NCBI GenBank assembly: GCA_963826695.1
Contig: CAWGXZ010000003.1
Location: 1-64,000 of the forward strand
From: CAWGXZ01 sp963826695
Lineage (GTDB): Bacteria > Pseudomonadota > Gammaproteobacteria > Burkholderiales > Burkholderiaceae_C
Direction: 5' to 3'
Length of the DNA: 64,000 bases
A model generated the notes under the pieces. That model did no database searches, had not been told where the DNA came from, and was given only the letters and a program-made list of their open reading frames with translations. Every line of letters begins with the position of its first letter. Within the stretch, counting starts at the first letter, position 1. The translations under genes were made by a program, and so were the position numbers. Below, one piece after another: positions 37,887-48,638 of this stretch.

Positions 37887-38711
37887 ATGGTGGCGAGAAC
37901 CGCGCCACGCGCGGCCCGGCCGTCGGCCCTGACGGCGTACCTGCTGCACCGCTATCCGTGGAGCGAGTCGAGTCTGATCCTCGACCTGTTCACGCGCGAG
38001 CAGGGCCGCATCGCCGTCGCCGCGAAGGGTGCCAGGCGACCGTACTCGCAGCTGCGCTCGGTGCTGCTGCCGTTTCAGCCGATCCATGTCGCGCTCGGCC
38101 GCGTCCCGAGGCTCGGCAGCGAGGAAGATCCCGCACTTCACGAGGTGCGCAACCTGCGCAGTGCCGAGTGGGCCGGCGGCGCGCCGATGCTCGGCGGCGC
38201 GGCGCTGTTCAGCGGCTTCTACCTCAACGAGCTGCTGATGAAGCTGCTGGCACGCCAGGATCCGCACGCCGCGCTGTTCGATGCCTATGCGGCAACGTTG
38301 CCGATGCTGGCGGGCGGCGACGAGCTTCGCATCGAATCGGCACTGCGCGCCTTCGAGCTGACGATGCTGAAGGAGATCGGGCTGCTGCCCGATCTCGCGA
38401 CGACGACGCTGCGGCTGCTGCCGCTCGACGCCGGCCGCGGCTACCATCTGCTGCACGACAGCGGCGTCGCCGAGGCCGATGACGAAGGCGACGCCGGCAT
38501 TCCCGGGCATGCACTCGTCGGCCTGCAGGCGGCCCTCGACCACGGCAGCCTCGCAGCGCTGCAGCAGGCCTGCCAGCCGGTGCTGCCGCAGCTGAAAAGT
38601 ACATTGCGCAACCTGCTCTACTCGCACCTCGGCAGCGGCTTGCTGCGCACCCGCCAGGTCATGCTCGGCGTGCAGGCGCTCGAGTCGACCCGCGTCGACA
38701 GGAATCGATGA
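37887..38711 (+). CDS. recO: DNA repair protein RecO
   Basis: This 274-residue protein helps load RecA on SSB-coated DNA in the RecFOR pathway. It has an N-terminal OB fold (AYLLHRYPWSESSLILDLFT, then RIAVAAKGARRPYSQLR) and a C-terminal helical domain with FELTMLKEIGLLPDLATT. The zinc cysteines found in some RecO proteins are not present. The ending HLGSGLLRTRQVMLGV is family-typical. The stop overlaps the pdxJ ATG. Confidence 0.94.
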   Translation: MVARTAPRAARPSALTAYLLHRYPWSESSLILDLFTREQGRIAVAAKGARRPYSQLRSVLLPFQPIHVALGRVPRLGSEEDPALHEVRNLRSAEWAGGAPMLGGAALFSGFYLNELLMKLLARQDPHAALFDAYAATLPMLAGGDELRIESALRAFELTMLKEIGLLPDLATTTLRLLPLDAGRGYHLLHDSGVAEADDEGDAGIPGHALVGLQAALDHGSLAALQQACQPVLPQLKSTLRNLLYSHLGSGLLRTRQVMLGVQALESTRVDRNR

Positions 38712-39508
38712 ATCCCCTGCTCACCACCGCCCACGAGGACCCGCGCGCCCGCACCGCGCTGTCGGTCAACCTGAACAAGGTGGCGCTGCTGCGCAACACG
38801 CGCACGCTGGGCGTGCCGAGCGTGACGCAGGCGGCGACGATCGCCCTCGAGGCCGGCGCGCACGGAATCACGGTGCACCCGCGTCCCGACGGTCGCCATA
38901 TCCGCACGGCCGATGTCGAGCAGCTCGCGGCCCTCTTGAAGGCCTGGCCCGGCGCCGAGTTCAACATCGAAGGCAATCCGTTGCACAACCTGATGGAGAT
39001 CGTCCGGCAGGTGCGCCCGCAACAATGCACCTTCGTGCCCGACAGCGTCGAGCAGTCGACCTCGGACCATGGCTGGCGCTTTCCGGCCGATGCCGAGCGT
39101 CTGGCACCCTGCATCGACGAAGCGCGTGCCCTGGGTGTGCGTGTCAGCCTGTTCATGGATCCGCAGCCCGGGCAGATGGCGGCGGTGCGCCGGCTCGGTG
39201 CCGACCGTGTCGAGCTTTATACCGAGTCGTATGCCCGCGCCCACGGCAGCGATGGCGGGCCGCAGGTGCTGGCGGTCTTTGCCGAGAGTGCCCGCGAGGC
39301 GCTGCGCCAGGGCCTGGGTGTCAATGCCGGCCATGACCTGAACCGCAGCAACCTGACGCCGTTCCTGGCGGCGGTGCCCGGCGTGCTCGAGGTCTCGATC
39401 GGCCATGCGCTGGTTGCCGATGCGCTCGAACTGGGTTTGGCGGCGACCGTGCGCGAGTACCTGCGCTGCATCGAAGCCGCCGATCGGCAGCGCCGCGCGG
39501 CGCCATGA
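38708..39508 (+). CDS. pdxJ: Pyridoxine 5'-phosphate synthase (divergent PdxJ type)
   Basis: This 266-residue TIM-barrel enzyme makes pyridoxine phosphate, the vitamin B6 precursor. Catalytic elements are visible: HGITVHPRPDGRHI, the glutamate in EFNIEGNPLHN, VSLFMDPQPGQMAAV, RVELYTESYARAH and VNAGHDL. The N-terminal motif is SVNLNKVALLRNTRTLG, whereas the PdxJ usual in this group reads VNIDHVATLR. The NK variant recalls the PdxJ branch known from Bacteroidetes-type bacteria. The gene nevertheless sits in the standard recO-pdxJ-acpS position, with ATGA overlaps on both sides. Confidence 0.92.
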   Translation: MNPLLTTAHEDPRARTALSVNLNKVALLRNTRTLGVPSVTQAATIALEAGAHGITVHPRPDGRHIRTADVEQLAALLKAWPGAEFNIEGNPLHNLMEIVRQVRPQQCTFVPDSVEQSTSDHGWRFPADAERLAPCIDEARALGVRVSLFMDPQPGQMAAVRRLGADRVELYTESYARAHGSDGGPQVLAVFAESAREALRQGLGVNAGHDLNRSNLTPFLAAVPGVLEVSIGHALVADALELGLAATVREYLRCIEAADRQRRAAP

Positions 39509-39900
39509 TCTTCGGCATCGGCACCGACCTTTGCGACGTGCGCCGCATCCGCAGCGCCTTCGAGCGGCGCGGCCTGCGTTTCGCGCAGCGGGTGCTCGGC
39601 CCGACCGAACTGACAGTGTTCGAAGCCCGGCTCGCGAAAGTCGAGGCACGCGGCATCAGCTACCTCGCCACGCGCTTCTCGGCCAAGGAAGCCTTCTCCA
39701 AGGCGATCGGACTCGGCCTGCATGCACCGATGACCTGGCGCGCCTGCGAAATCGTCAATCGGCCGAGCGGCCAGCCGGAAATCCGCCTGCACGGTGAACT
39801 CGCCCGCTGGTTCGACGAGCGCCGGCTGCGGGCCAGCGTCAGCGTCAGCGACGAAGCCGACTACGCAAGCAGCTTTGTCGTCGTCGAACACCTCGATTGA
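39505..39900 (+). CDS. acpS: Holo-[acyl-carrier-protein] synthase
   Basis: This 131-residue enzyme transfers phosphopantetheine from CoA to apo-ACP. The motifs are GIGTDLCDVRRI at the N-terminus with the Mg-binding Asp, and FSAKEAFSKAIGLGL near residue 55. The C-terminal SVSDEADYASSFVVVE completes the fold. It overlaps pdxJ by four bases. Its substrate AcpP is encoded at 26785. Confidence 0.96.
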   Translation: MIFGIGTDLCDVRRIRSAFERRGLRFAQRVLGPTELTVFEARLAKVEARGISYLATRFSAKEAFSKAIGLGLHAPMTWRACEIVNRPSGQPEIRLHGELARWFDERRLRASVSVSDEADYASSFVVVEHLD

Positions 39901-39921
39901 ACCCTTGAATCCTTCTTGCCG

Positions 39922-41082
39922 ATGAACCCGCCCACGCTTTCTCCACGCCGCCGAAGCCGACCCAGTGCCCCGTCCGTTCCGGTCTTCCCGGTCGCCCATT
40001 CACCCGTCATCCTCGATGTCGAAGGGCTGGCGCTCGATGCGGCCGACCGGCGCCGCCTGGCGCATCCGCTCACCGGCGGGGTGATCCTGTTCAGCCGCAA
40101 CTGGCAAGACCGTGCGCAGCTGACCGAGCTGACGAGCGAGATCAAGTCGCTGCGCAGCGACCTGCTGATTTGCGTCGACCACGAAGGTGGCCGCGTGCAG
40201 CGCTTCTGCAGCGACGGCTTTACCCATCTGCCGCCGATGCGCGACCTCGGCCGGATGTGGCTTCGCGACGGCCGAGACGGCCCCGGCGCCGGGGCGCTGC
40301 GGGCCAGCAACGCGGCGACGGCGCTCGGCTTCGTGCTCGGCGCCGAGTTGCGTGCCTGCGGTGTCGATTTCAGCTTCACGCCCGTGCTCGACCTCGATCA
40401 CGGCGGCAGCAACGTCATCGGCGACCGGGCCTTTGCGCGTGATCCACGGGTGGCGACGCTGCTGGCGAAAAGCGTGATGCAGGGCCTGCTGCAGGCCGGC
40501 ATGGCGCACTGTGGCAAGCACTTCCCGGGGCACGGCCACGTGGCCGCCGACAGCCACCACGAGGTGCCGATCGACCCGCGCCCGCTGAAGACGATCCTCA
40601 CCGACGATGCCCGCCCGTACGAGTGGCTGAGCAGCAGCCTGGCCAGCGTCATGCCGGCGCATGTGGTCTACCCGAAGGTCGATTCGCTGCCAGCCGGCTT
40701 TTCGCCGCGCTGGCTGAAGGAAATTCTTCGCGAACGGCTGCGCTTTCACGGTGCGATCTTCAGCGACGATCTCAGCATGGAGGGTGCGCGCGGGCTTTCC
40801 GGGCGCGAGCTGAGCTACGCCGAAGCGGCGGGCGTTGCGCTCAGCGCCGGTTGCGATCTGGTGCTGCTCTGCAACCAGTCGGTCGACGGCGGTGAAGCGG
40901 TCGATGCCCTGCTGGAGGGCCTGTCCGAGGCGCACGAGCGCGGCCAATGGCGTGCCGACGGCGCCAGCGAGCAGCGCCGTCTGGCACTGCTGCCGCAGTC
41001 GCCGCCGCTCGCCTGGGACGAACTGATGCACGACGCGGCCTACCAGCATGCGCTCGAGCGCGTCGGCGAGATCGCCGACTGA
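39922..41082 (+). CDS. nagZ: Beta-N-acetylhexosaminidase NagZ
   Basis: This 386-residue GH3 enzyme recycles cell-wall muropeptides in the cytoplasm. It has HPLTGGVILFSRNWQD, VDHEGGRVQRF, DFSFTPVLDLDHG, the mobile loop AHCGKHFPGHGHVAADSHHE with the His general acid, and the nucleophile Asp in FSDDLSMEGA. It is about 45 residues longer than E. coli NagZ because of an extended N-terminus (MNPPTLSPRRRSRPSAPSV). A later start is possible, but none is clearly better. It is convergent with the EAL gene, 21 bases apart. Confidence 0.93.
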   Translation: MNPPTLSPRRRSRPSAPSVPVFPVAHSPVILDVEGLALDAADRRRLAHPLTGGVILFSRNWQDRAQLTELTSEIKSLRSDLLICVDHEGGRVQRFCSDGFTHLPPMRDLGRMWLRDGRDGPGAGALRASNAATALGFVLGAELRACGVDFSFTPVLDLDHGGSNVIGDRAFARDPRVATLLAKSVMQGLLQAGMAHCGKHFPGHGHVAADSHHEVPIDPRPLKTILTDDARPYEWLSSSLASVMPAHVVYPKVDSLPAGFSPRWLKEILRERLRFHGAIFSDDLSMEGARGLSGRELSYAEAAGVALSAGCDLVLLCNQSVDGGEAVDALLEGLSEAHERGQWRADGASEQRRLALLPQSPPLAWDELMHDAAYQHALERVGEIAD

Positions 41083-41103
41083 GCGCGCCGCTGCCGCCGC
41101 GCG

Positions 41104-42357
41104 TCAGTTCGCCTGCGCGCGCCGCACGGCTTCGTCAGCCAGCAGCGGCCAGCCGAGCAGGTTGCCCTGCACCTTGGCCACGCCCAGCGCCCGCAAGGCA
41201 TCGAGCTCGGCCTGCGTTTCCACGCCTTCGGCGATCAGTTCGCTGCCGGTTTCCTGCGCATAGCGCATCAGCGCCGCAGCCAGCGCCCGGCGCGCGATGT
41301 CGGTGTCGATGGCCCGTGTCAGGCTCATGTCGAGCTTGATCAGGTCGGGCATCAGCATCAGGATGTGGCGGAAGCTCGAGTAGCCGGCACCCGCATCGTC
41401 GACCGCCAGGCGCAGACCGCGCTTGCGCCAGGGCTCGAGCACCGCCGCCAGTTCGATGTAGTCGGCGACGGCGGCGTGCTCGGTGATCTCGAGCACCACG
41501 CGGTCGAGCGGCACCGCTTCGAGGATCGCGGCGAATCCGCCCTTGACGAGGGTGTGTGGCGACAGGTTGCACGAGACGTAAACATGCGCCGGAAGGCGTT
41601 CGAGCACGGTCAGGGCCCCGCGCAGGGCGCAGAGCTCGAGTGCGCTGCGCAGCCCGACGAGCTCGGCCTCGCCGAACCAGAGGTCGGGACTGCGCAGCGG
41701 CGTTCCGGCAAAGCGCGCCAATGCCTCGAAGCCGGCCACCGCACCGGAATCGATGCGCACGATCGGCTGATAGACCATCGACAGCCCGCCGTCGAGTGCG
41801 CCGGCGATGCGCTGCCGCCGCGCCTCGGCTTCGCGGCTCAGCTGCAGGTCCTTCTCGACCAGCCCGGCGGTGATGTCGGCGAAGAGCCGCATCACGGCCA
41901 GGTCGCGCGGGTTCAGCGAGTAGTCGGGCTGCCTGCTGAAGGCGCAGAAGGTGCCGTAGACCTGCCCGTCGACCAGCCGGATCGGCACGCTGACATGCGA
42001 GCCGACGGGTAGCTCGGTGGTCACCGTCAGCTCGCGCGCCGCCAGGTTCGTGCCGGCATCGAGCAGCAACTCGGGCAGGCGGCCGTCGACCACCCGCTGG
42101 CAATAGGTGGCTTCGAGCGGATCGCCCGCGCCCGGATGGATCGCCTGCATGCCGGGCACCGCATCGACATAGCGGAACACCCGCTGGCCGCCGCGGAACT
42201 GCGACACGAAGGCGACTTCCATGCCGAGGTGGCCCCGGATCGCGCGCAGCAGTTCGGGAACGAGTTGCTCGACCGAGCCCTGCATGGCCCCGTCGCCCTC
42301 GTGAATCAGGCGCGAGAGCACCGGCTCGAGGTCGGGTGATCGGATGGGGGCGTTCAT
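41104..42357 (-). CDS. GAF-EAL domain cyclic-di-GMP phosphodiesterase
   Basis: This 417-residue soluble protein is predicted to sense a ligand and degrade c-di-GMP. An N-terminal GAF domain spans about residues 25-170 (YVDAVPGMQAIHPGAGDPLE, then VGSHVSVPIRLVDGQVYGTF). The EAL domain follows from about 190. The catalytic set is complete: FEALARF, CNLSPHTL, LEITEHAAV, VDDAGAGYSS, DLIKLDMSL and IAEGVETQAE. It lacks a GGDEF domain and membrane helices. ATG 42357 was chosen because the GAF domain begins soon after it. The intergenic region to thiC is shared with the divergent thiamine promoter. Confidence 0.9.
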   Translation of the reverse strand: MNAPIRSPDLEPVLSRLIHEGDGAMQGSVEQLVPELLRAIRGHLGMEVAFVSQFRGGQRVFRYVDAVPGMQAIHPGAGDPLEATYCQRVVDGRLPELLLDAGTNLAARELTVTTELPVGSHVSVPIRLVDGQVYGTFCAFSRQPDYSLNPRDLAVMRLFADITAGLVEKDLQLSREAEARRQRIAGALDGGLSMVYQPIVRIDSGAVAGFEALARFAGTPLRSPDLWFGEAELVGLRSALELCALRGALTVLERLPAHVYVSCNLSPHTLVKGGFAAILEAVPLDRVVLEITEHAAVADYIELAAVLEPWRKRGLRLAVDDAGAGYSSFRHILMLMPDLIKLDMSLTRAIDTDIARRALAAALMRYAQETGSELIAEGVETQAELDALRALGVAKVQGNLLGWPLLADEAVRRAQAN

Positions 42358-42571
42358 GGACTCGGGTTGCGCAGCGGCGTGGCGATTGTCGCCGCGGGTT
42401 CGTGGCCAAAGGCACGCCGGTGCAAGGCATATGCCGAATGCGCGGCGCACCCGCGTGCGAATCCGCACGCCATTCTGCGCAAACTGCGCGCCCGCCGAGT
42501 CCGGGTACGGCAATGGCTCGTCGTGCAGGCAGAAAATTTTCGGCTGCGGCGCGATGCGCTGCTGGCGCGAA
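42358..42571. other. Intergenic stretch upstream of the thiamine promoter
   Basis: About 214 bases between the EAL gene start and the -35 box of the thiC promoter. I see no gene or strong hairpin here. It must hold the EAL-gene promoter on the minus strand, but no convincing hexamer pair is visible. Confidence 0.4.
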
Positions 42572-42601
42572 TTGACACCGACTCGCCGGCACCTGCACAA
42601 T
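42572..42601 (+). promoter_or_regulatory. Promoter of the thiamine operon (TTGACA-18-CACAAT)
   Basis: A perfect -35 TTGACA at 42572-42577 is followed after 18 bases by CACAAT at 42596-42601. Transcription would start near 42608, just before the TPP riboswitch, as expected for a riboswitch-controlled leader. Confidence 0.75.
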
Positions 42602-42604
42602 CGG

Positions 42605-42695
42605 CCCCGCTCCGGGGTGCACGCGACGCGTGCTGAGATGGTCTGATCCGAACCCGCGAACTTGAACCGGCTCGTACCGGCGGAAGAAGAGCCTC
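42605..42695 (+). promoter_or_regulatory. TPP riboswitch (THI box)
   Basis: The leader contains the conserved THI-box parts in order: CCGGGGTGC near 42612, TGCTGAGATGGT near 42631, ACCCGCGAACTTGA near 42652, and CCGG-CTCGTA-CCGGCGGAAG at the 3' end. These form the TPP-binding three-way junction that senses thiamine diphosphate and shuts expression of the operon. It lies 94 bases before thiC. A G/C-rich hairpin-forming stretch (about 42715-42760) near the ribosome-binding site may be the expression platform; whether control is by termination or translation is not clear. Confidence 0.93.
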
Positions 42696-42788
42696 ACCCG
42701 TCGAACCGATCGTCGCCTTGCGACCGGGTTCCCCGGGTCCCTTCGGAGCACTGTTGCCCCCGGCGTTGCCGCCACCGAAGGAGACCCG

Positions 42789-44672
<1,884 letters not shown>

Positions 44673-44680
44673 GCCCGGCC

Positions 44681-45778
44681 ATGGCAGGCTTGTCGGTCGG
44701 AATCGCCGGCGCCGGGCTGCTCGGCCGGCTGCTCGCGTGGCAGCTGGCACACGCCGGCCACCGGGTGGCGGTGTTCGATCCCGCCGTCGGGCCCGGGCCG
44801 AGCTTCGACGGGCGGCAGGCGGCTGGCTTCAGCGCCGCGGGAATGCTCAGCCCGACCGCCGAAATGGACAACGCCGGGCCCGAGGTCGCCGCACTCGGCT
44901 GGCGTTCGATCGCCATCTGGCGCGGCATCTGCGCGCGCCTGCCCGTGCCGCCGATGTTCGAGCAGCGCGGCAGCCTGCTGCTCGCGCACCGCACCGATTT
45001 CGGCGCGGCACAGCGCGTGTTGGCGCGCATGGCCGCTGCGGCGAAGCCGCCGCAGGCACTCGGCGCCGAGCAGCTCGCCGGACTCGAGCCGTCGGTCCAC
45101 GGTCCATCGCACGCCTGGCTGTTGCCCGGGGAGGCGCAGATCGACCCGGTGGCAGCCTTGCAGGCGTTGCATGCCGACGCGGTCGGCGTGGAGTGGCGTT
45201 GGGGTTGCGCTGCACGGCGGGTCGACGGCGGGCGAATCGAGCTCGATTCGGGGCCGGCCAGGCGCTTCGATCTGGTCTTCGACGTCCGCGGTACCGGCGC
45301 CCGGCCGGCGCCGGGCGCTCGCAGCGAGGAGCCCGGCTTCACGCCGCAGGTGCGCGGCGTGAGGGGCGAAATCATCTGGCTGCATGCGCCGGGACACGGT
45401 TTGACGCGGCCGCTGCGGCTGCTCCATCCGCGGCACCGCGTCTACCTCGTTCCGCGGCCCGACGACACCATCGTGGTCGGCGCGAGCGAGGTCGAAAGCG
45501 AGGACCGCGGCCCGGTGTCGCTGCGCAGCGCGGTCGAACTGATGGCGGCAGCGCACAGCGTCATGCCGGCGCTTGCCGAGGCACGCATTCTTCGGCTCGA
45601 TCGCAACCTGCGTCCGGCGCTGCCGGACAACGAGCCGCATATCGAGCAGCGCGACGGGCTGGTCCGCATCAACGGGCTTTTTCGCCACGGCTGGCTGCTG
45701 GCGCCGGCGCTGGTCGAGGACGCCATCGGCGCCAGCGTGCTCGCCGCGCCAACCGTTCGCGAGGAGGCGCTCGCATGA
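44681..45778 (+). CDS. thiO: Glycine oxidase ThiO
   Basis: This 365-residue FAD-dependent amine oxidase produces iminoglycine for thiazole synthesis. It starts with GIAGAGLLGRLLAWQLAHAG, the dinucleotide motif, followed by QAAGFSAAGMLSPTAEMDN, VRGEIIWLHAPG and GLFRHGWLLAPALVEDAIG. ThiO replaces ThiH in aerobic bacteria and none of the anaerobic route is seen here. ATG 44681 lies eight bases after thiC. Its stop overlaps the thiS start. Confidence 0.93.
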   Translation: MAGLSVGIAGAGLLGRLLAWQLAHAGHRVAVFDPAVGPGPSFDGRQAAGFSAAGMLSPTAEMDNAGPEVAALGWRSIAIWRGICARLPVPPMFEQRGSLLLAHRTDFGAAQRVLARMAAAAKPPQALGAEQLAGLEPSVHGPSHAWLLPGEAQIDPVAALQALHADAVGVEWRWGCAARRVDGGRIELDSGPARRFDLVFDVRGTGARPAPGARSEEPGFTPQVRGVRGEIIWLHAPGHGLTRPLRLLHPRHRVYLVPRPDDTIVVGASEVESEDRGPVSLRSAVELMAAAHSVMPALAEARILRLDRNLRPALPDNEPHIEQRDGLVRINGLFRHGWLLAPALVEDAIGASVLAAPTVREEALA

Positions 45779-45993
45779 AGCGCGAAGCGATGATTTCATT
45801 GCGCCTCGACGGCAAGCCGTTCGAGGTTCCCGAGGGAACGACACTGGCCGGGCTGGTGGCCTCGCTCGGCCATGCGCCGAATGCGGTGACGACGGCCGTC
45901 GGCGGCATGTTCGTCGCGCGCAGCGACCGCGACGCGCAAGCGCTGCGCGCGGGCGACGAGGTGCTGCTGTTCCAGCCGATCGTCGGCGGCTGA
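45775..45993 (+). CDS. thiS: Sulfur carrier protein ThiS
   Basis: This 72-residue ubiquitin-like protein carries sulfur as a C-terminal thiocarboxylate. The hallmark ending QPIVGG gives the Gly-Gly tail. The fold is suggested by LRLDGKPFEVPEGTTLAGLV and ALRAGDEVLLFQ. ATG 45775 overlaps the thiO stop; ATG 45790 is a possible later start that gives the more usual length of about 67. ThiF, which adenylates ThiS, is not encoded in the window. Confidence 0.92.
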   Translation: MKREAMISLRLDGKPFEVPEGTTLAGLVASLGHAPNAVTTAVGGMFVARSDRDAQALRAGDEVLLFQPIVGG

Positions 45994-46007
45994 GGGCCGG
46001 GAACGCC

Positions 46008-46832
46008 ATGACCCGTGCTTCAACCGGATCGGCTTGCGACACCTGGCGCGTCGGCGAGGTCGAACTCGCCAGCCGCTTCCTGCTCGGCACGGCCGGATAC
46101 CCGTCGCCCCAGGTTCTGAGCGACGCCATCGTCGCCTCCGCCACCCAGGTGGTCACGGTGGGCCTGAAGCGCACGCTTGCGGCGGCCGGCGACAACGGCT
46201 TCATCGCCATCGTCCGCCAGGCGCTGCGCGACAGCGGTGCCCGGCTGCTGCCGAACACCGCCGGCTGCCGCAGCGCCCGCGAGGCGGTGCAACTGGCCCG
46301 GATGGCGCGCGAGCTCTACGACACACCGTGGATCAAGCTCGAGGTGGTCGGCGACGAGCACACGTTGCAGCCCGACCCTTTCGAGCTGTTGCACGCCGCG
46401 GCCGAACTGGTGCGCGACGGCTTCGTCGTCTTTCCCTACTGCACCGACGACCTGGTGACCTGCCGCCGGCTGCTCGACGCCGGCTGCCCGCTGCTGATGC
46501 CATGGGGCGCGCCGATCGGCTCCGGACAGGGGCTGCTCAACCCGTTTGCCCTGCGCACGCTGCGCGAGCGGCTGCCCGACACGGTTCTGATCATCGACGC
46601 CGGCATCGGTGCGCCGTCGCACGCCGCGCAGGCGATGGAAATGGGCTTCGATGCCGTGCTGCTGAATTCGGCGGTGTCGCAGGCACGCGAGCCGGTTGCC
46701 ATGGCCGGTGCTTTCCGGTTCGCCATCGAGGCCGGGCGCAGCGCCTGGCGTGCCGGCGTCATGGCACCGCAGGATTTCGCCGTGGCCAGCACCCCGGTGG
46801 GTGGCGAGCCGCTGCTGCTGGGCACGGCGTGA
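46008..46832 (+). CDS. thiG: Thiazole synthase ThiG
   Basis: This 274-residue TIM-barrel enzyme assembles the thiazole phosphate from DXP, ThiS-thiocarboxylate and iminoglycine. It has FLLGTAGYPSPQVLSDAIVA, LLPNTAGCRSAREAVQLARM, the Schiff-base lysine region TPWIKLEVVGD, and PLLMPWGAPIGSGQGLLNP for phosphate binding. The end DAVLLNSAVSQAREPVAMAG is standard. It lies 14 bases after thiS and completes the ThiO-S-G set. Confidence 0.96.
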   Translation: MTRASTGSACDTWRVGEVELASRFLLGTAGYPSPQVLSDAIVASATQVVTVGLKRTLAAAGDNGFIAIVRQALRDSGARLLPNTAGCRSAREAVQLARMARELYDTPWIKLEVVGDEHTLQPDPFELLHAAAELVRDGFVVFPYCTDDLVTCRRLLDAGCPLLMPWGAPIGSGQGLLNPFALRTLRERLPDTVLIIDAGIGAPSHAAQAMEMGFDAVLLNSAVSQAREPVAMAGAFRFAIEAGRSAWRAGVMAPQDFAVASTPVGGEPLLLGTA

Positions 46833-46905
46833 CCGACCGCACCGGGCCGCTCCGCCGCGGACGACGCTGCCCTGCGGCAGCCTGCTGTGGTGTGGGAGTG
46901 CTGCG

Positions 46906-48474
46906 GTGACGGCGGGGGCGCCACCCGTCGTCTGGAGCATCGCCGGCACCGACAGCGGCGGTGGCGCGGGCCTGAGCGCCGACCAGCGTGCGGCCGACGC
47001 CTTCGGCGTGCACCTCTGCCCGGTCGTCGCCGCGGTAACGGCGCAGAACTCGCGCGCTGTCGACCGTGTCGAGCCGCTGCCCGCCGAGTGGATCGAGGCG
47101 CAGCTGACGGCGCTCGCCGCCGATCTTCCGCCGAAGGCCGTGAAGACCGGCCTGCTCGGAGGTGCCGCGCAGGTTCGGCTGGTCGCCCGCTGGATCGACC
47201 GCCTTCGCGGGCTCGGCCCCGTGGCGCTGGTTATCGATCCGGTGCTGGCGTCGAGCACCGGCGCCGGTTTCGCTGACGCGGCCACCTTGGCCGCCTACCG
47301 CGACGAGTTGCTTCCGCGCGCCACGGTGATCACGCCGAATCGCCGCGAAGCGGGCCTGCTGCTCGGCCGCAGCACCGTCGACCAGGCCGAGATCCCCGAA
47401 CTTGCCGGCGCGCTGCGTGCATCGGGCTGCGAGGCGGTCTGCATCACCGGCGGTGACAGCGCCGCCGTCGACGGCCGGGTGCTCGACTGGTTCAGCGGCC
47501 CGGATGCCGAGGGCTGGATTGCTGCGCCGCGGATCGACACGGCGCATGCGCACGGCAGCGGCTGTACCTTCGCCAGCAGCCTCGCCAGCGCCATGGCGCT
47601 CGGCTTCGTCGCTGCCGATGCGGTCGTGCTGGCAAAGATGTCGACCGCGCGCGCGTTGCAACAGGGTTATGCCGCGGGCCGCGGCGCCGGGCCGGTGCGT
47701 GCGGCTGCGGGCTTCGGCACCGACCCGGCGCTGCTGCCGCGCTGGTCGTGGGACGCGGTGCCGCTTTTCTCGGAACCCGCCGCCGCTGCTCGCCGACTCG
47801 GGCTTTACGCCGTCGTCGACAGTGCCGAGCGGGTGCAGCGGGCACTGGCTGGCGGCATTCGCACCCTGCAATTGCGCATCAAGACGCCGCCGGCGCCGTC
47901 GTCCGGCTGGCACGAGCAGCTGCGTGCCGAGGTTGGCCGCAGCCTCGCGAGCTGCCGGGCGGCCGGCGCCGAGCTGTTCATCAACGACCACTGGGAGCTG
48001 GCGCGGGAAATCGGCGCCGACGCGGTGCATCTGGGCCAGGAGGACTTGCTGGCTCTCGGCGATGCCGGGCGCGCGGCCCTGCGCCGCAGCGGTCTGGCTG
48101 TGGGTGTCAGCACGCACAGCCTGTGGGAGCTCTGTCGCGCGGCCAGTCTGGGGCCGCGCTACATCGCCTGCGGGCCGGTCTGGCCGACCCTGACCAAGGC
48201 GATGCCGTGGCGGGCGCAAGGTCTCGACAACCTGGCCTGGTGGGTGCGCATGTCGCCGGCGCCGGTGGTCGCGATCGGCGGCATTCTCTCGGGCGAGCAA
48301 GTCGGCGTGGCGGCGGCAAGCGGGGCCGACGGCGTTTGCGTCGTCCGCGCGCTTGGCGATGACCCCGCCACCGCCGCACCCGCTTTGCTGGCGGCGTTTG
48401 CCGCTGGGTCGCCGGTTAAAGCCGCGGTTGCTCCAGCGTTGCCGCATCCCAGCCTGGCCAACGCGTTCACCTGA
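46906..48474 (+). CDS. thiDE: Bifunctional HMP-phosphate kinase / thiamine-phosphate synthase (ThiD-ThiE fusion)
   Basis: This 522-residue fusion covers two steps: phosphorylation of HMP(-P) and coupling of HMP-PP with thiazole phosphate. Residues 1 to about 265 are ThiD: SIAGTDSGGGAGLSADQRA, LVIDPVLASSTGAGF and HAHGSGCTFASSLASAMALG. From about 285 on ThiE follows: LGLYAVVDSAERVQRALAGG, LFINDHWELAREIGADAVHL, HLGQEDL and the tail VVAIGGILSGEQVGVAAASG. No ATG fits; GTG 46906 has GGGAG six bases upstream and gives the ThiD start TAGAPPVVWSIAGT. It is the last gene of the riboswitch operon. Confidence 0.92.
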   Translation: MTAGAPPVVWSIAGTDSGGGAGLSADQRAADAFGVHLCPVVAAVTAQNSRAVDRVEPLPAEWIEAQLTALAADLPPKAVKTGLLGGAAQVRLVARWIDRLRGLGPVALVIDPVLASSTGAGFADAATLAAYRDELLPRATVITPNRREAGLLLGRSTVDQAEIPELAGALRASGCEAVCITGGDSAAVDGRVLDWFSGPDAEGWIAAPRIDTAHAHGSGCTFASSLASAMALGFVAADAVVLAKMSTARALQQGYAAGRGAGPVRAAAGFGTDPALLPRWSWDAVPLFSEPAAAARRLGLYAVVDSAERVQRALAGGIRTLQLRIKTPPAPSSGWHEQLRAEVGRSLASCRAAGAELFINDHWELAREIGADAVHLGQEDLLALGDAGRAALRRSGLAVGVSTHSLWELCRAASLGPRYIACGPVWPTLTKAMPWRAQGLDNLAWWVRMSPAPVVAIGGILSGEQVGVAAASGADGVCVVRALGDDPATAAPALLAAFAAGSPVKAAVAPALPHPSLANAFT

Positions 48475-48638
48475 GCAGGCCGCGAATCGCGGGACCAGTC
48501 TATTCAGCGCAACAGCAACGGCGACTTGTCGGCAGTGCGCCTTGCGCCGATGTCGCTAGCAGTTACGATCCCCGCAAGGCTGCGCGCATTGCGCCGCCGC
48601 TCGGCGACTGGCGCTGCCGGTTGAAAAAGGGGAGCAAG

